DNA of 64,000 bases from Ceratobasidium sp. AG-K (taxonomy: Eukaryota; Basidiomycota; Agaricomycetes; Cantharellales; Ceratobasidiaceae), in assembly GCA_037039685.1 (NCBI GenBank), contig JAWNGF010000001.1:2914001-2978000 (forward strand). Direction: 5' to 3'. Positions 1 through 11,523 of the stretch are shown here, in pieces. Under the pieces are notes generated by a model. That model was given only the letters and a program-made list of their open reading frames with translations, was not told the origin of the DNA and searched no databases. The first letter of the stretch is position 1; each line of letters begins with the position of its first letter. A program made the position numbers and the translations under genes.

Positions 1-3000
1 TATGTTAAACATGTCGGATAAGACTAAGCTTGTTCTACCCACTACTGATCGTAAACAGGCGGCGCCGTTATCATTCGTGAAGTCGATAAAAAGCTTCATC
101 TGCCGCAATCGAATTGAACAGACGCGGGGGAGGAATCAGTAGTGTACGTACCGTGGACTGGCGGATGTAATACTGCAGCCAATTCAGAGAATTTACGAAC
201 TCATAGCAAAGATATTTCGTGGCTTACCCGCTAGCGACGCCAAGTCAGCCGAGTATCAAACTGATTGAAGTGTACTCACGCTCATAATCTCTCCAAACTC
301 AGTTAGTAAGAGTTCATCTCCGCGCTCCCCATCCTTCACGAGCTGGGTTTCTCGCAAAACGTCGAGCGAACTAATAACCAAAGCGTCGATACACTCCTCC
401 CATGGCGTGCTATCCACATCCAAATTATAATGTTTTGGGTTCTTCTGGATGCGACAAAATAAGAACGTTTTTCGTAGCCATTGCTTGGCGGTATCGATAC
501 ACTTGATTGTGCCTATCCCACACTCGAGTTATCCACTATCTCAAGAAATTCAAGCTGAAATGACTTGCCTAGTCCGATTTCAGAATTGATATGCTCGGTG
601 AGATTATGATGTAGTGTGCTCTCTAGCCCCGAACCGCTCGTAGCGAGTAGCTTATACTTGGTCTCCAGGGGTCTATCGCACATGATGATCGCTATTCCTT
701 CTCGATCTAGTCGCATATACGCAGTTGGATTAAGTATGGCAGCGGTAGATATAACATACCGAATTGTGGACGACCCTTCATGCGGTTGGAGCTTAGTCAC
801 AGATACAATGATCGCGTGCCGAGTTGAACGATACGTACCGCTCGACCTAGCATCTGCATGACGTCCTGGCTACTATATTCCGCCCACCCACTACCTGTCC
901 ATTGAACGGTTCCCTTGATAATAACAATGTGCGCAGCTGCAACGGCATCGCAGATTGAGCTTGGATGTAGAATTATTGTGGATTCCACTCACGAAAGTTG
1001 ACGCCAACGGCCAAGGTCTGAAACAGACCGTAAATTTCTAAACGATGGGAGAAACGAGTACTGCTTACAGAGGTAGCAACGATAACGCTCAATTTCCGCT
1101 GAGTGAACAACTCTTCGACTGTACGTCGGTCATCTAAACTTAGCCCAGCGTGGTGTACGCCAATTCCCAGATTTGAGAGAGCTACGATTCCGCAGAGTTA
1201 GGAGCCGGTGCTAATAATTCCGGGCGCAGTTACCTTGAAGTTGAGGCTCGGCGAACCTGTCGCCCAGGCTAGGGTAGAATCGTTAATAACAGTGCCACAG
1301 GAAAATGACATAGACGTTTCTAACCCGCTGGATACGCTCCATGGAAGCTTTTCATTGACCTCGATCAATTGTTGGCAGGTCTCCATCAAATACGTCGCGG
1401 TCGACATCACACCTTCGAACCGACAGTGTTTAGTCACTATCCAAAGAAGAATATGGCAATGTATGCTACGCTACTTTTTCGGGTTGGGCAAAAAACGAGC
1501 ACCGGTTTACCCGTTGAATGTTGCTGAATGATCGGAAAGAGTTTGTAGTCTAGGGTTTTCATAAACTGAAACTACAGTCTTTGAGTTAGCGCCTGCATAA
1601 ACCCGGCAGAGAAGCGGCTTGCGTCGTTGTGCCCAGGAGGGCGGGAAATCCCGTATACGTGGCGCTGGAGCTTGCACGGTCGGTACTCGTCGCCAAACTG
1701 AGCAGATATTAGCTGGGACATTCATTTCAGGACGAAACAAACGTACTTTGAACATGGCGGTTGCCTCGCCACTTGAGCAGGATGATAACCAGTCTTTGAG
1801 GTCCTCGATGTTTGGCGCCGTCGCAGAAACCAGAACGAAACGAACGTCGTTCCCGCGTTGCATCATTCTCGAGATCACGACTTCAAGGCAGCTTCCGCGC
1901 GTGGCTTCGCCCACGGTGTGTACCTTGTGCTATGTTCAGACAAGAGCCACAGATGTAATGTTGCTAGACTTGCCTCGTCGACCATGAAAAGCTTGATTTG
2001 CTGGAGAAAGTTACTTGAATCGTTCCTTGGGCGGAATTAGTAAGTTCGAGATGTAGACTGGGCTGACGTTCTGCACACCAGTTTCGAGTAAGCGAATCCC
2101 ATTTCTCGGGCTGAGAAGATTAAGCTAATAACCCCCGTCTGACTTTGGGTAAGCTACATACCGTGGTAATACTAGGCGGAATTCAGCCAAAGCCCAGTCG
2201 TAAGTCCAATTACTCACATGATCGCACAGTCTTTCGCTTCTTTCCAAGCGCTCTGACCGGATTTCATCGTATCTCCAGTAAGCTCACAGCCTGAGAATAA
2301 ATAGGGTTAGACTACAGCTTAAAGTATTAAGCATCGGGCCTACATTTCACGCCAACAGGGGCAAACTTGTGCGACCAATCTTTTGACCGCTCGGAGCAGA
2401 TAGCCTGCAATCCAGTGTGACAAACGCGTTCGTCAAAGTAGCGAGATATTTACCTTGGTGGGCGCCATATACACACACTTGCTGTTACTAGCAGGGCCGC
2501 TACCCATGGATTGAAGCAGGCGGATTACCGCCAGTTCGAATATCACCGTCTTGCCGGCGCCTGTTGGGGCTATAAACATGTCGTTAATGCGGCGGGGTTC
2601 TAATCACCTAAAAATATATCATACCGCTGATAACCTACGATAGACTCAATGCTTGTCAAGCCTATTAGCGGGGCTAAATACCATACCATGTTAGAGCTAG
2701 TGTTTATTGCCTACTAGCGGGATCAGCCCGCGCCGCTCTACGCCATTGTTGGTCATACCGTCTCGAAGCAGTGGGACTGCATTGCGTTGAATACACCAAA
2801 CTTGAACATATTCCGGCACCAGTCGGCTGGAAAGTCGGGCAGTCTTAGCTTGCACTTGGTTCTGGTGACAAAGCACGCACGTAGAGTAGACACCGGAACA
2901 AGCCTATTCGAAAGCGAACACGATGCGGCGCGAACCTCCTTCAATACCGGTTGGTCTGAGGGAATGTATGCGCGCCTCGGATTAGCACGGCATCCAAATG

Positions 3001-3603
3001 AATTGATAGAGCTTACGATGAGTTGGAGCTCCTTGGCGTGCATTGAGGCTGATCTGCACGTTCGTGCTAGAGCTCTGAAGCGGGTATGAGGGAACTTGGT
3101 CATTGGTATCGTATTCAAGGGTATCATCGTCTTCGGTGTATGGGTGCGCCGTTGCTGATGGATAGCCGTTGCGCCCAGGGGCGTGACGGCTCGGACCCGT
3201 GGAGTGGCGAGGTAATGGGGTCGGTGAAGACACCACATCTACGGAATCACAATTCATTCGAGTGACCAAATTTGAGCGAGAAAAGCGGCTTGCCGGCATC
3301 ACCAAAACAGTCATCCTCTGACTGGGGATGAGCAAACGAAGGCTGCCGAGTCCTGGGTGAATATTTCCGATAATTTTCACCATAATTGTCGCATCCGTCC
3401 ATTACTAGCCCCTCCTGGTCGGGGCGCTGATAGTAACGAGGGTTGTATCGTCTGTCCATGGTGATTGTGTTGTCGGGGTTCGTTGGTCTGCTTGGATCCT
3501 TGGAAGCCGCTGATATTTGCAAATTCAGACGGCGATTAATCGACCTATCTTGGAAGGTTGTTGTAGCTTGTGTTTTATTGTTGCTTGCCAATGCTGCGTT
3601 CAT
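1..3603 (-). CDS. HFM1: MER3/HFM1-type meiotic DNA helicase, 3' end outside window
   Basis: A superfamily 2 helicase of the Ski2/MER3 family, which in other eukaryotes unwinds recombination intermediates and promotes meiotic crossovers. Spliced minus-strand reading gives the family motifs in order: the lead-in FPADWCRNMFKFGVFNAMQS near 2800, Walker A APTGAGKT near 2560, DEVH split by an intron (1923/1974), SATAPN near 1835, TLAVGVNFPAH across 945-1015 and GRAGRPQFDREG across 690-860. The segment TEHINSEIGLG near 570-610 leads into the winged-helix region, KQWLRKTFLFCRIQKNPKHY, near 430-500. The frame stays open toward position 1, so the Sec63-like C-terminus is cut off. The first ATG in frame is at 3603; the N-terminal region is charged and poorly conserved, so the start is uncertain. 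At least two introns use GC-AG borders. It is divergent from the M16 protease gene. Confidence 0.9.
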
Positions 3604-3677
3604 CCCCCTGGAGGTGGCTTTGCTCTCGTCGGCCACCGCACATATCTAACATCTCTCATCGACACCGGTATCTACTC
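3604..3677. promoter_or_regulatory. Short divergent intergenic region, HFM1 / M16 protease
   Basis: Only 74 bases separate the predicted ATG codons of the minus-strand helicase and the plus-strand protease. Any promoter must be shared or lie inside the other gene's transcribed part. No TATA box is obvious. This is inferred from position only. Confidence 0.35.
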
Positions 3678-6600
3678 ATGGCAGATCCTCCGTCTCGTTC
3701 ATTCCAACAGGATACTCTTCGAGACGTATTTGCACTTACCTCGTCCGACTCGGATTGGCAGGCTGTCTCAGCGTCCCCAGATTTGCCGGGATATGCGGTA
3801 TACAACAAAGACATACAAAAGCCCGAGGTCGATGACAGAGAGTATCGGTATATCAAGCTGGAGAACGATTTGGAAGCTTTTTTGATTCATGATCCCAATG
3901 CTGATAAAAGTGCTGCAAGTATGGATATTGAGATCGGGCACCTCTCTGATCCGGTAAGTCATGTCTTACGCCCAGCTCGAGTGGTACTCATCCTATAAAG
4001 GACGATCTGCCTGGCCTTGCGCACTTTTGTGAGCATCTATTGTTCATGGTGAGGACTATGAATTGAATATTCGGGTTTCTCTTTAATTTTTTGCATAGGG
4101 AACCAAACAATTTCCTAAAGACAACGACTACTCCGAGGTATATACTCTCCTTCCACTCTCTTTGCTTCTTATTTACTTTACCACAGTACATCAACAGAAA
4201 TGGCGGTCACACGAACGCATTCACGTCAGCCCACAACACTAATTTCTACTTCAACGTATCCTCCAACGGACTCAGTGGAGCTCTAACTAGATTCGCCGCA
4301 TTCTTTCACTCGCCTCTCTTCAGCGAGTCGTGTACATCGCGCGAGCTCAATGCCGTGGACTCGGAGAACAAGAAGAACCAGCAGAACGACATTTGGCGGA
4401 TACACCAACTAAACAAGTGGCTCTCAAAGCCTGGACACCCCTGGGCTAAATTTGGTTCTGGAAATCGCAAAAGTCTTACAGCAATCTCTAGGAGCAAGGC
4501 ACATCCAGAGCTAGTCGCCCCAGACGCGTCCGACTCATTGGCGATTTCTCAGGCTCCGTCTCCTAGCCATTCTGAAGTCGAGAAAAATGATTCCGGTGAT
4601 GGTGGCGCCGCAGGAAGGGAAACGAGGCGTCGCCTTGTCGAGTGGTGGGAGTCGCATTACTCCGCGGAGCGCATGAAGTTGGTGATCCTCGGAAAGGGTT
4701 AGTGAAGTTGGCACATGGCCATCATCCTTGTATCTAACATGTTTCTTACAGAATCGCTCGACGAATTAACGAGAATGGCTGTCAAAGAATTCTCAGCGAT
4801 CAAGAACCGCGGCCTAGGTCGTACTCCACTCATACTCGAAGGCCCCCGTGGCCCCGAGCATAGCAATGTACGCCCGTCCCGATTCGGGTAGCGAAATGCT
4901 AACTATGAGGCAGATCATTGTATATGCGAAATCGGTCATGGACTTTCGCGCCATAGACATATCCTGGCCCTGTGAATGGCAACCTCCGAAATATTTAACC
5001 AAGGTGAGCGGGTCACCAATTACGATCGATTAGCGACCAGCGCGATGACCATTATCAGCCAGCGGCGATCTTGAGCCATCTACTTGGGCACGAGGGGCCA
5101 GGATCAATACATGCCTATCTCAAAAATAAGGGATGGATCTCCTATCTATCGGCCGGGATCCACGGTGGCGGAAGAGGGTTTGGTTTCTTCAAAATCATTG
5201 TTGTGCTCACGAAAGATGGCATGGGTGAGTACCTATCTTACCCTTGCCGTCGAATTTCGCGCTAATTCCGGGATCTAGACCACTACCGCGATATCCTACT
5301 CACGATCTACCGGTACCTTGAATACCTAAAGTCGTCCCCGCTACCCGCATACATCTTTGAAGAAAGCAAGGCTATTGCCGAAAGCAGGTTTCGATTCGCC
5401 GAAAAGCGCGCAGCCGATAAATACGTATCCTCGCTATCTGAGAAACTTTCGGGCCCATATCCACGCAGCCTAGTCCTTTCCGCGGAGAGTTTGATGTGGG
5501 AGTGGGACGAACCTGCCGTACGGAGTGCATTGGAGACGCTTTCGGTAGAGCGGAGCCGGGTGATGCTGGTGGCTAAAGATGGGTTGCCTGAAGGAGATTG
5601 GGTCAAGGAAAAGTGGTATCAAGTCGAGTATTGGTCAGAGCCCCTGTCTGCAGATTTAGTCGAGGAGGTGCGTTGTGTGAGGTTTGGCCATGTGCGAGCT
5701 ACTGAAACAGGTTACGCGTTAGGCCAAGAAGCTGGACGATCTTCAAGAGCTGTACATCCCTAAACCAAATGAGTTTATACCCAAGAACTTTGAGGTCAAT
5801 AAGGTTGAAGTTGAAAATGTACGTGATTTAAACTTGTTCCACGTGCTTGCGAATACTAACGTGCGTTGATAGCCGTCCAAAATGCCTGTCAAACTACGCA
5901 CGACTCCATTGACGACGCTCTGGCACAAGAAAGATGACCAGTTTTGGATTCCGAAAGCGCGTATCATCTTGCGTTTGGTGAACCCTATATGCAACGCAAC
6001 TCCAAGGCACAGCTTGCTTTCCAGGTCAGTCGGCCTGCTGGGTTCATCCAATCGATTCTTACCCATGTAATTTCAGACTATTTGCGGACCTCGTCAAAGA
6101 TACGCTAACTGAATTCACCTACGACGCTGAACTTGCAGGAATGAAGTATTCTATCATGTGCGATGGCGGGTCGATTGCGGTTGTATCTGAAGGATACAAT
6201 GACAAGCTGCCTGTCTTGCTCCACACGTGCTAGAAAAGGTCAAGGACATCGTTATTACGCAAGAACGAGTTACCGTCGTGGCGGAACAGGTGAGCATAAC
6301 TTTGGCCCTGGCATCAAGCTGAGTTTATAACCAAATTAATTGTCCGAATGATCGCCCAGGTGCGACAAGAGGTCGAGAACTTTTACTTGGAACAACCTTA
6401 TACTTTATCCGACTACTACGCGTCACACTTCTTACGGGAAACGTCGTGGACCCCAAGGGAGAAGCTTGCCGAGCTTGATTGTGAGTTTCGCAGCTCGGGA
6501 ACTGCTTCGATGAGTGCTGAAGTGGCACAAAGACGTTACCATTGGGGACATCCAGAAGCATGCCGAGGAAATTTTGGCCCGGACACATATAACGATGCTG

Positions 6601-7789
6601 GTTCACGGTAATATTGCTTCGGAAGTAAGATATAAGCGACTATTATGCGCATATATTCATTCTTTTCCTGTGTATAGGAGGCGTTGCAAATTGGCGATAT
6701 GGTTGAATCTATCCTGGGGGCTCGCCCAATCTCTGCAGCGGAACGAATTCTACCTCGGTCTTTGATCTTACCGCCTCGTAAGTTTCCTAACACCTGTCAC
6801 CGGCAATCTCTCAACTTTGCAGAATGCAACTATGTTTGGGAGGATGTCGTTCCAAACAAGAACGATCTCAACTCGAGCACCACCTACTACGTTGACATAG
6901 GCGACCCGGCTGACCCACCATTACGAGCAATCCTCTCTCTTTTCGGCCAGATGGTCTCTGAACCAGCATTCAATCAACTCAGGACCAAGGAGCAGCTTGG
7001 CTACATTATTAGTTCTGGAGTTTGGTTGTCGGGTGGTTCAGCCGGGTGGCGTATAGTGGTGCAGAGCGAACGCAAACCAGCGTTTCTCGAGTCGAGGATC
7101 GAGGCATTTTTAGACCTGTTCCAAGGGACGTTGGCCGCAATGTCCGAAGAGGAATTTGAGCGTCAACGCGAGGCATATGCAGTCAAACGGCTTGAGCGGC
7201 TGAAGAATCTCGGAGATGAAGCGTCGCGATTCTGGACCCATATCGACTCGGGCTACGAGGACTTCTTGCGCCGTGAGTTGGGAGGTGGTGCTTTAGAGTA
7301 GACAATGCTCACATTACGATAACAGGAGAAACTGATGCAAAGAATGTTCGATTGATCACAAAGGCGGACATGCAGACGTTCTTTAACACCTATGTCCACC
7401 ATTCGTCCCCGACCCAACGAAAACTTTCTGTGCACCTTATTTCTCAGAAGGAGGCACCTTTAAAATTCTCTGTAGCTGCCTCGGAAGCCCTCTTAGAAGT
7501 TCTCAAGCAACAAGGCGTTCCGGTCGAGGAGGAGCAGTATAGACAGCTTAGCGCGGCGGAGCCTGCGGTGGACACAGTCATCGAGTTTTGGACAAAGCAC
7601 CTCAAGTCACACCCATCATCCGCCTCTATACTCGCACGCATCCCTGAAATCTCGTCCCAGTACCCTGTTGCGGGCGTCACCGAAGAATACGCATTGCCAG
7701 ATACGGTAGCTCGGATCGATGACATCGTCCAGTTCAAGGCCCGCCTGTCCGCCTCTAGAGCACCGGCCCCCGTTAGCACTAGCACCTGA
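3678..7789 (+). CDS. IDE: Insulin-degrading enzyme-type M16A metalloprotease with two apparent frameshifts
   Basis: A zinc metalloprotease of the insulysin/Ste23 family, which degrades short peptides and in yeasts helps process a-factor. The first exon reads MADPPSRSF and is followed by the conserved YRYIKLENDLEAFLIHDP. The inverted zinc motif HFCEH lies near 4020-4035, split from FMGTKQFP by an intron. The third ligand region ELNAVDSENKKNQQND is near 4347-4395. Later conserved blocks are SHLLGHEGPGS, the FEEAQ-like middle, YDAELAG, GYNDKLP and RTKEQLGYI. The protein ends at 7789 after about a dozen short introns. Two breaks interrupt it: the frame changes after LILEGP at the five-C run 4843-4847 (one base too many), and after KLPVLLH at 6221-6226 (one base too few, giving TAG at 6231). 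Both flanks remain strongly conserved, so the gene is either freshly damaged or mis-sequenced. Confidence 0.9.
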
Positions 7790-8087
7790 ATTTTGTCGTC
7801 TGGCTATTGTCATACTCAAACCATGCATGTACATACGCATTGTACTTTGTCACGACCTTTCTGTCATTCATTGTAACTCGTAACTCTACATTACACAGTA
7901 TAAATGGAATTGTAATGTTTGCTTGTGTTTGGTTTGCGACCGCTTTAAGCTTTGGAGCCTTTCTCCATCTCACCCTCACCCCGGTCGCACCATAGTATAG
8001 TTCTTGGAAACTCTAACTCTCATTCATAGCTTTTAATCCCCCCAGATTTTGCTACGTTCGATTGGTGGTTGTCGCTGACGAGTAAAT

Positions 8088-8885
8088 ATGTTTGGAATCG
8101 TTGTCGCTGGACGTCTCTTGTAAGTGCGTACATGTAATCGGCCACTATTGGACTAGTCACGTATGACCACCAGACAGACAGAATGTCAACAAATCGACGA
8201 AACACACGTAGCGTTCACGATTGAATCAGCAGCGAATGTCAACCACATATGCGTTTTCATGCTGGGTACAGGTGGGATCCGTAGTTCCAGAAGGTTCCAT
8301 GAATAAAACTAACCTTTCTGCGACTCTAGTGCCATTCCCACAAGGATATGCTGCGACGGTACATTTTCACTGGCCTGGAAAGGGGTTTCAGTTGCTTGGA
8401 ATGTGAGTGTATTTGTCCAACCAAACACAGCTCGACTTTGTTTTGATGCGTACGCGTTGGAGGCTATCCAACGAGAAACCCTCGGCCGTGTTTCGTCTCC
8501 GTGGAACCTACACACCAGCTCAACTTCAATCTCACTCTACCCTGTCTTCTGCATCTGCGGCCAACGATGTCACGGCAGTATTAGGCATTGCGGTTGAGCC
8601 CATCCAGACTGTCGAAGCTCAGATTAACGCCCAGGCCAATGTCCAATCAACCGAAAACCAAACCCAGGCCGGGAGCAATCAGCTGGTCAAATTTGGTACG
8701 CAAGGTCCGACGGACCCAGCTATTCTAGCCGAGCGCATCGTCAAACATATGTTCACATACCTATCCTCGTTTGGGAGCGTGTCCCCGAGACGGTTGTGCC
8801 GCTCAGTATCATTCGAAAGTGGTATGATAACTTTTTGGTCAAGGTTCGCAGTGGGAGTCTTGCATTTTTGGAGAATCAGGATTGA
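8088..8885 (+). CDS. OPI10: Hikeshi/OPI10 nuclear import carrier for Hsp70, one apparent frameshift
   Basis: A small beta-sandwich protein of the Hikeshi/OPI10 family (about 200 residues), which carries Hsp70 into the nucleus during heat stress. Exon 1 encodes MFGIVVAGRLL. Splicing restores QTECQQIDETHVAF, then VFMLGTVPFPQGYAATVHFHW, LLGM and LSNEKPSAVFRL. The C-terminal block VPLSIIRKWYDNF ends with FLENQD and a TGA at 8883-8885. Between the YLSSFGS block and VPETVVPLS the frame slips by one base near 8774-8782, with no room for an intron. The third intron appears to end in an unusual GAG acceptor. The gene converges on the metacaspase, with 48 bases between the two stops. Confidence 0.88.
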
Positions 8886-8933
8886 ATTTGAACTTTCACT
8901 TTGTGTTACATGTTTATTTAAACGTTGTTGCAC

Positions 8934-10940
8934 TTATTGGATGAAGAGGAGGTCCATATCAATTGGATGAGAGGCCGAGAGCTGGACATTTGCCCCTGCA
9001 TTAGTAAACTTATTCAATGTATAGCCAATAACTTGCCTGGGCTTCTGGTCAAACTTGCCACGCAGTTCGTTAAGAACGGCTTTCAGCATTTGAGCGTAAG
9101 TCATTTGGGGGAACTTGGCTGTATTTCTCGTTACTCTCAAATGTATATATTAGGCTGTATAATTGGAACGCACCAAATGCTCGGATGAACGCGTACGACA
9201 GCGCACCGCTAGGTAGCCCACCAAACGTCGCATCAGCACTTGTTTGACTGTCTCGGCAGCTGTGCATGGTCAGAGTGCCAAAATTATTTTTGATCGATGA
9301 TGTATGCTTACCCGGAAAGCGAGATCTTAAGATTGACTATTAGTAGAATTCGACCAATGATTTAGAGTCGCACGTACTACATCAGCAGGAGACCATTTGA
9401 ACCTCTTCTGGTGCGCATCGATGGCCACCGCTTCTTCTTCTGCCTCCCCCTGCAGGTCATCTGGTTCCTTGATCGCCCCAGTAGTCTCGTACTACGATTA
9501 ACGTTAGCCTGGTGACTGCTGGGTATTGAGTTATAAACTTACAGTCCAGGGCAAGTCTGTAGTAGGAGTCGTCAGAACCGGGTTGATATTACCTGTAGAC
9601 CCAAGAACTCACCTAATACAGAACCACTGTGGCATGAATCAAATAGAGCTGTAAGTCCAGCGCCCTCCGGGAGTGGCTTGACAAGGCGGTCGTGTAGCTC
9701 CTAGTATAATTGCTGGTTAGTAACCTAGTGCTAGTTGGCGGGTGTTGGCTAGTACATCATCAACGAGAACACCAGCAGTTGCATAGTCGGCTGGGCAAAT
9801 TGCTACAAGTCATGGGGTAAGGTTCCTATTGAATGAGTAATATACGGGCAGCGTACATTCGTCCTTTCCATCGTATTCATCTCCGTTGAGATCGTCTTGA
9901 TTGCTATCGAGAATACAGATCAACTGTAGAAACGAGCGCATACAGTGACCCGATCGTACCTGCCGTGTCCCGAAACTAGAGTAGCGATTAGAACAATTAA
10001 GTCATGTGAATTGTAAGAGAGACATACAATGGAAAAACAAAGAGTCGTCAGCTTCTGCGTCGCTAACCAGCCAATCGATGTATTTAATCTATCTCAATGG
10101 TCAATCGGGCTAAACCGAGGTGCCGCTGTCCTTACAATGTTAGCACGGGTTGATACCGCTTCTCCGATCTGTCCATCCGAGCTTTCACTATCTGAAAGCA
10201 CGCAGAGGTTTTGCTCTTCGTAGCCAAAATGATCTGTAAACAACAGTTCAAGAAACTTTATAGATGCTTCCTTCGGGCGCCGTACCTATCAGGAATCGTT
10301 TGATGTTGAACACATCGTTGATACACCCGTTAAGAGGGGCTTCATCGTTTGGATAGTTACATCCGATGAGGAGAGCTTTGCGTTTACCCGTGCCTTGAGA
10401 TAATCGATAATGGAGTGGCTGCTTTTCCTCGCCGGATTCGTCATAGACCACGGGCCCATAGTGCTGCTGTTGGGCGTTGGGAACGTGCATTTCATTGGGT
10501 GGAGTCGGTGGGTCGTACTCATTGCCGGTATCGTCATCCAAGGGAAATACATGATTGAACACTGCGCGAGGTATGCCCATCTCTTCGGCATAACTCCTAA
10601 AATTACGAATGTTGAGACCTGTCGTGTCAAAGATAACCGGGGAGCTCACTCTGCCTTGTCTCGGATCATATCTTTCAAAAAGTCCATGGCTGCTCTTGAG
10701 TAGTGGTATCTTTGAGCGGAGTACTGTGTTATCGATAACGGTGTTACTGGTAGGATTTATACCAGCTACCGTCACGTAAATCTCGTGGTCGGGTGAGGCA
10801 TCGAAGCCGAATTCAGTAATATACATGCAGGTCCCTGAGCACCGCCAGCTACAGGAACTCGGACGACTGATATGCTGGCTCGGCCATCTCTTGAGACGTT
10901 CTCCTCGATTGAACCACGATAAACTAGCGATTGGATTCAT
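8934..10940 (-). CDS. MCA1: Type I metacaspase
   Basis: A caspase-like cysteine protease of clan CD, which in fungi is linked to programmed cell death and protein aggregate clearance. Spliced reading gives RKALLIGCNYPNDEAPLNGC, then YIDWLVSDAEADDSLFFHFSGHG with the catalytic His. NQDDLNGDEYDGKDES, ICPADYATAGVLVDD and LTALFDSCHSG with the catalytic Cys near 9625-9640 follow. The C-terminal subunit shows LSGCRDSQTSADATFGGLPS, GALSYAFIRAF, LRGKFDQKPRQ and LSASHPIDMDLLFIQ. The SGHG motif sits in a 16-base exon (9960-9975). The region before the caspase fold, about 190 residues from the ATG at 10940, lacks the usual Q/P-rich prodomain and is not recognised. The start and first exon are tentative. 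Confidence 0.88.
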
Positions 10941-11523
10941 CAGAACATTGCAAACCGAAGCTGGTACCGCCTTGAGTAGGTCGTTGCAGAAGTTGGCGGT
11001 CGGCTCCGAATTCTACCCAACGGGTACGCGATCGCGGATGTTTGTCCGAGCTAATGACTAATCAGAAATCTCCTGATGGCGGTACACGCGGGGACTCCGC
11101 GTGACCTGTGTGGGTTTGTGGGCGCCAGTGGGGTTTATGGCGTCAATCCTTTCTCGACTGTCCCGTTGCTCGACACGCATTCCGACTTCCTGCCTCCAAT
11201 ACATACGAGCAGCTATTTAACCAGCATGGTCCACCCTAGGATAAATTTTGCATCTCTTCCACGTGGGAGACCCTCTCCGTACCATTCCTTTCTGCTCGCT
11301 CCCGCCACTTCCCACCCTCATTCCATATCTGGTGAGAAGACTGCTGGTCGGTCGACTCTGCTGTACGTTCCGAACTCTCCGCCCTAATCCCTTACTGTTT
11401 GGTACCTAACTCGGCAACCTGACTTCGGCACCTGGACTACTTAAGATCCATCCTTCGAACCTTCATCCCCAGACCCGGTGACAATCATACCTGCTCCAGT
11501 CCGGGATCCCGTGTCTTGTAGCG
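10941..11523. other. Intergenic region, no gene seen
   Basis: The gap between the metacaspase 5' end and the carboxylesterase start holds only short unconserved open frames. It should contain both divergent promoters. A CT-rich stretch around 11270-11400 lies upstream of the esterase ATG. Confidence 0.4.
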
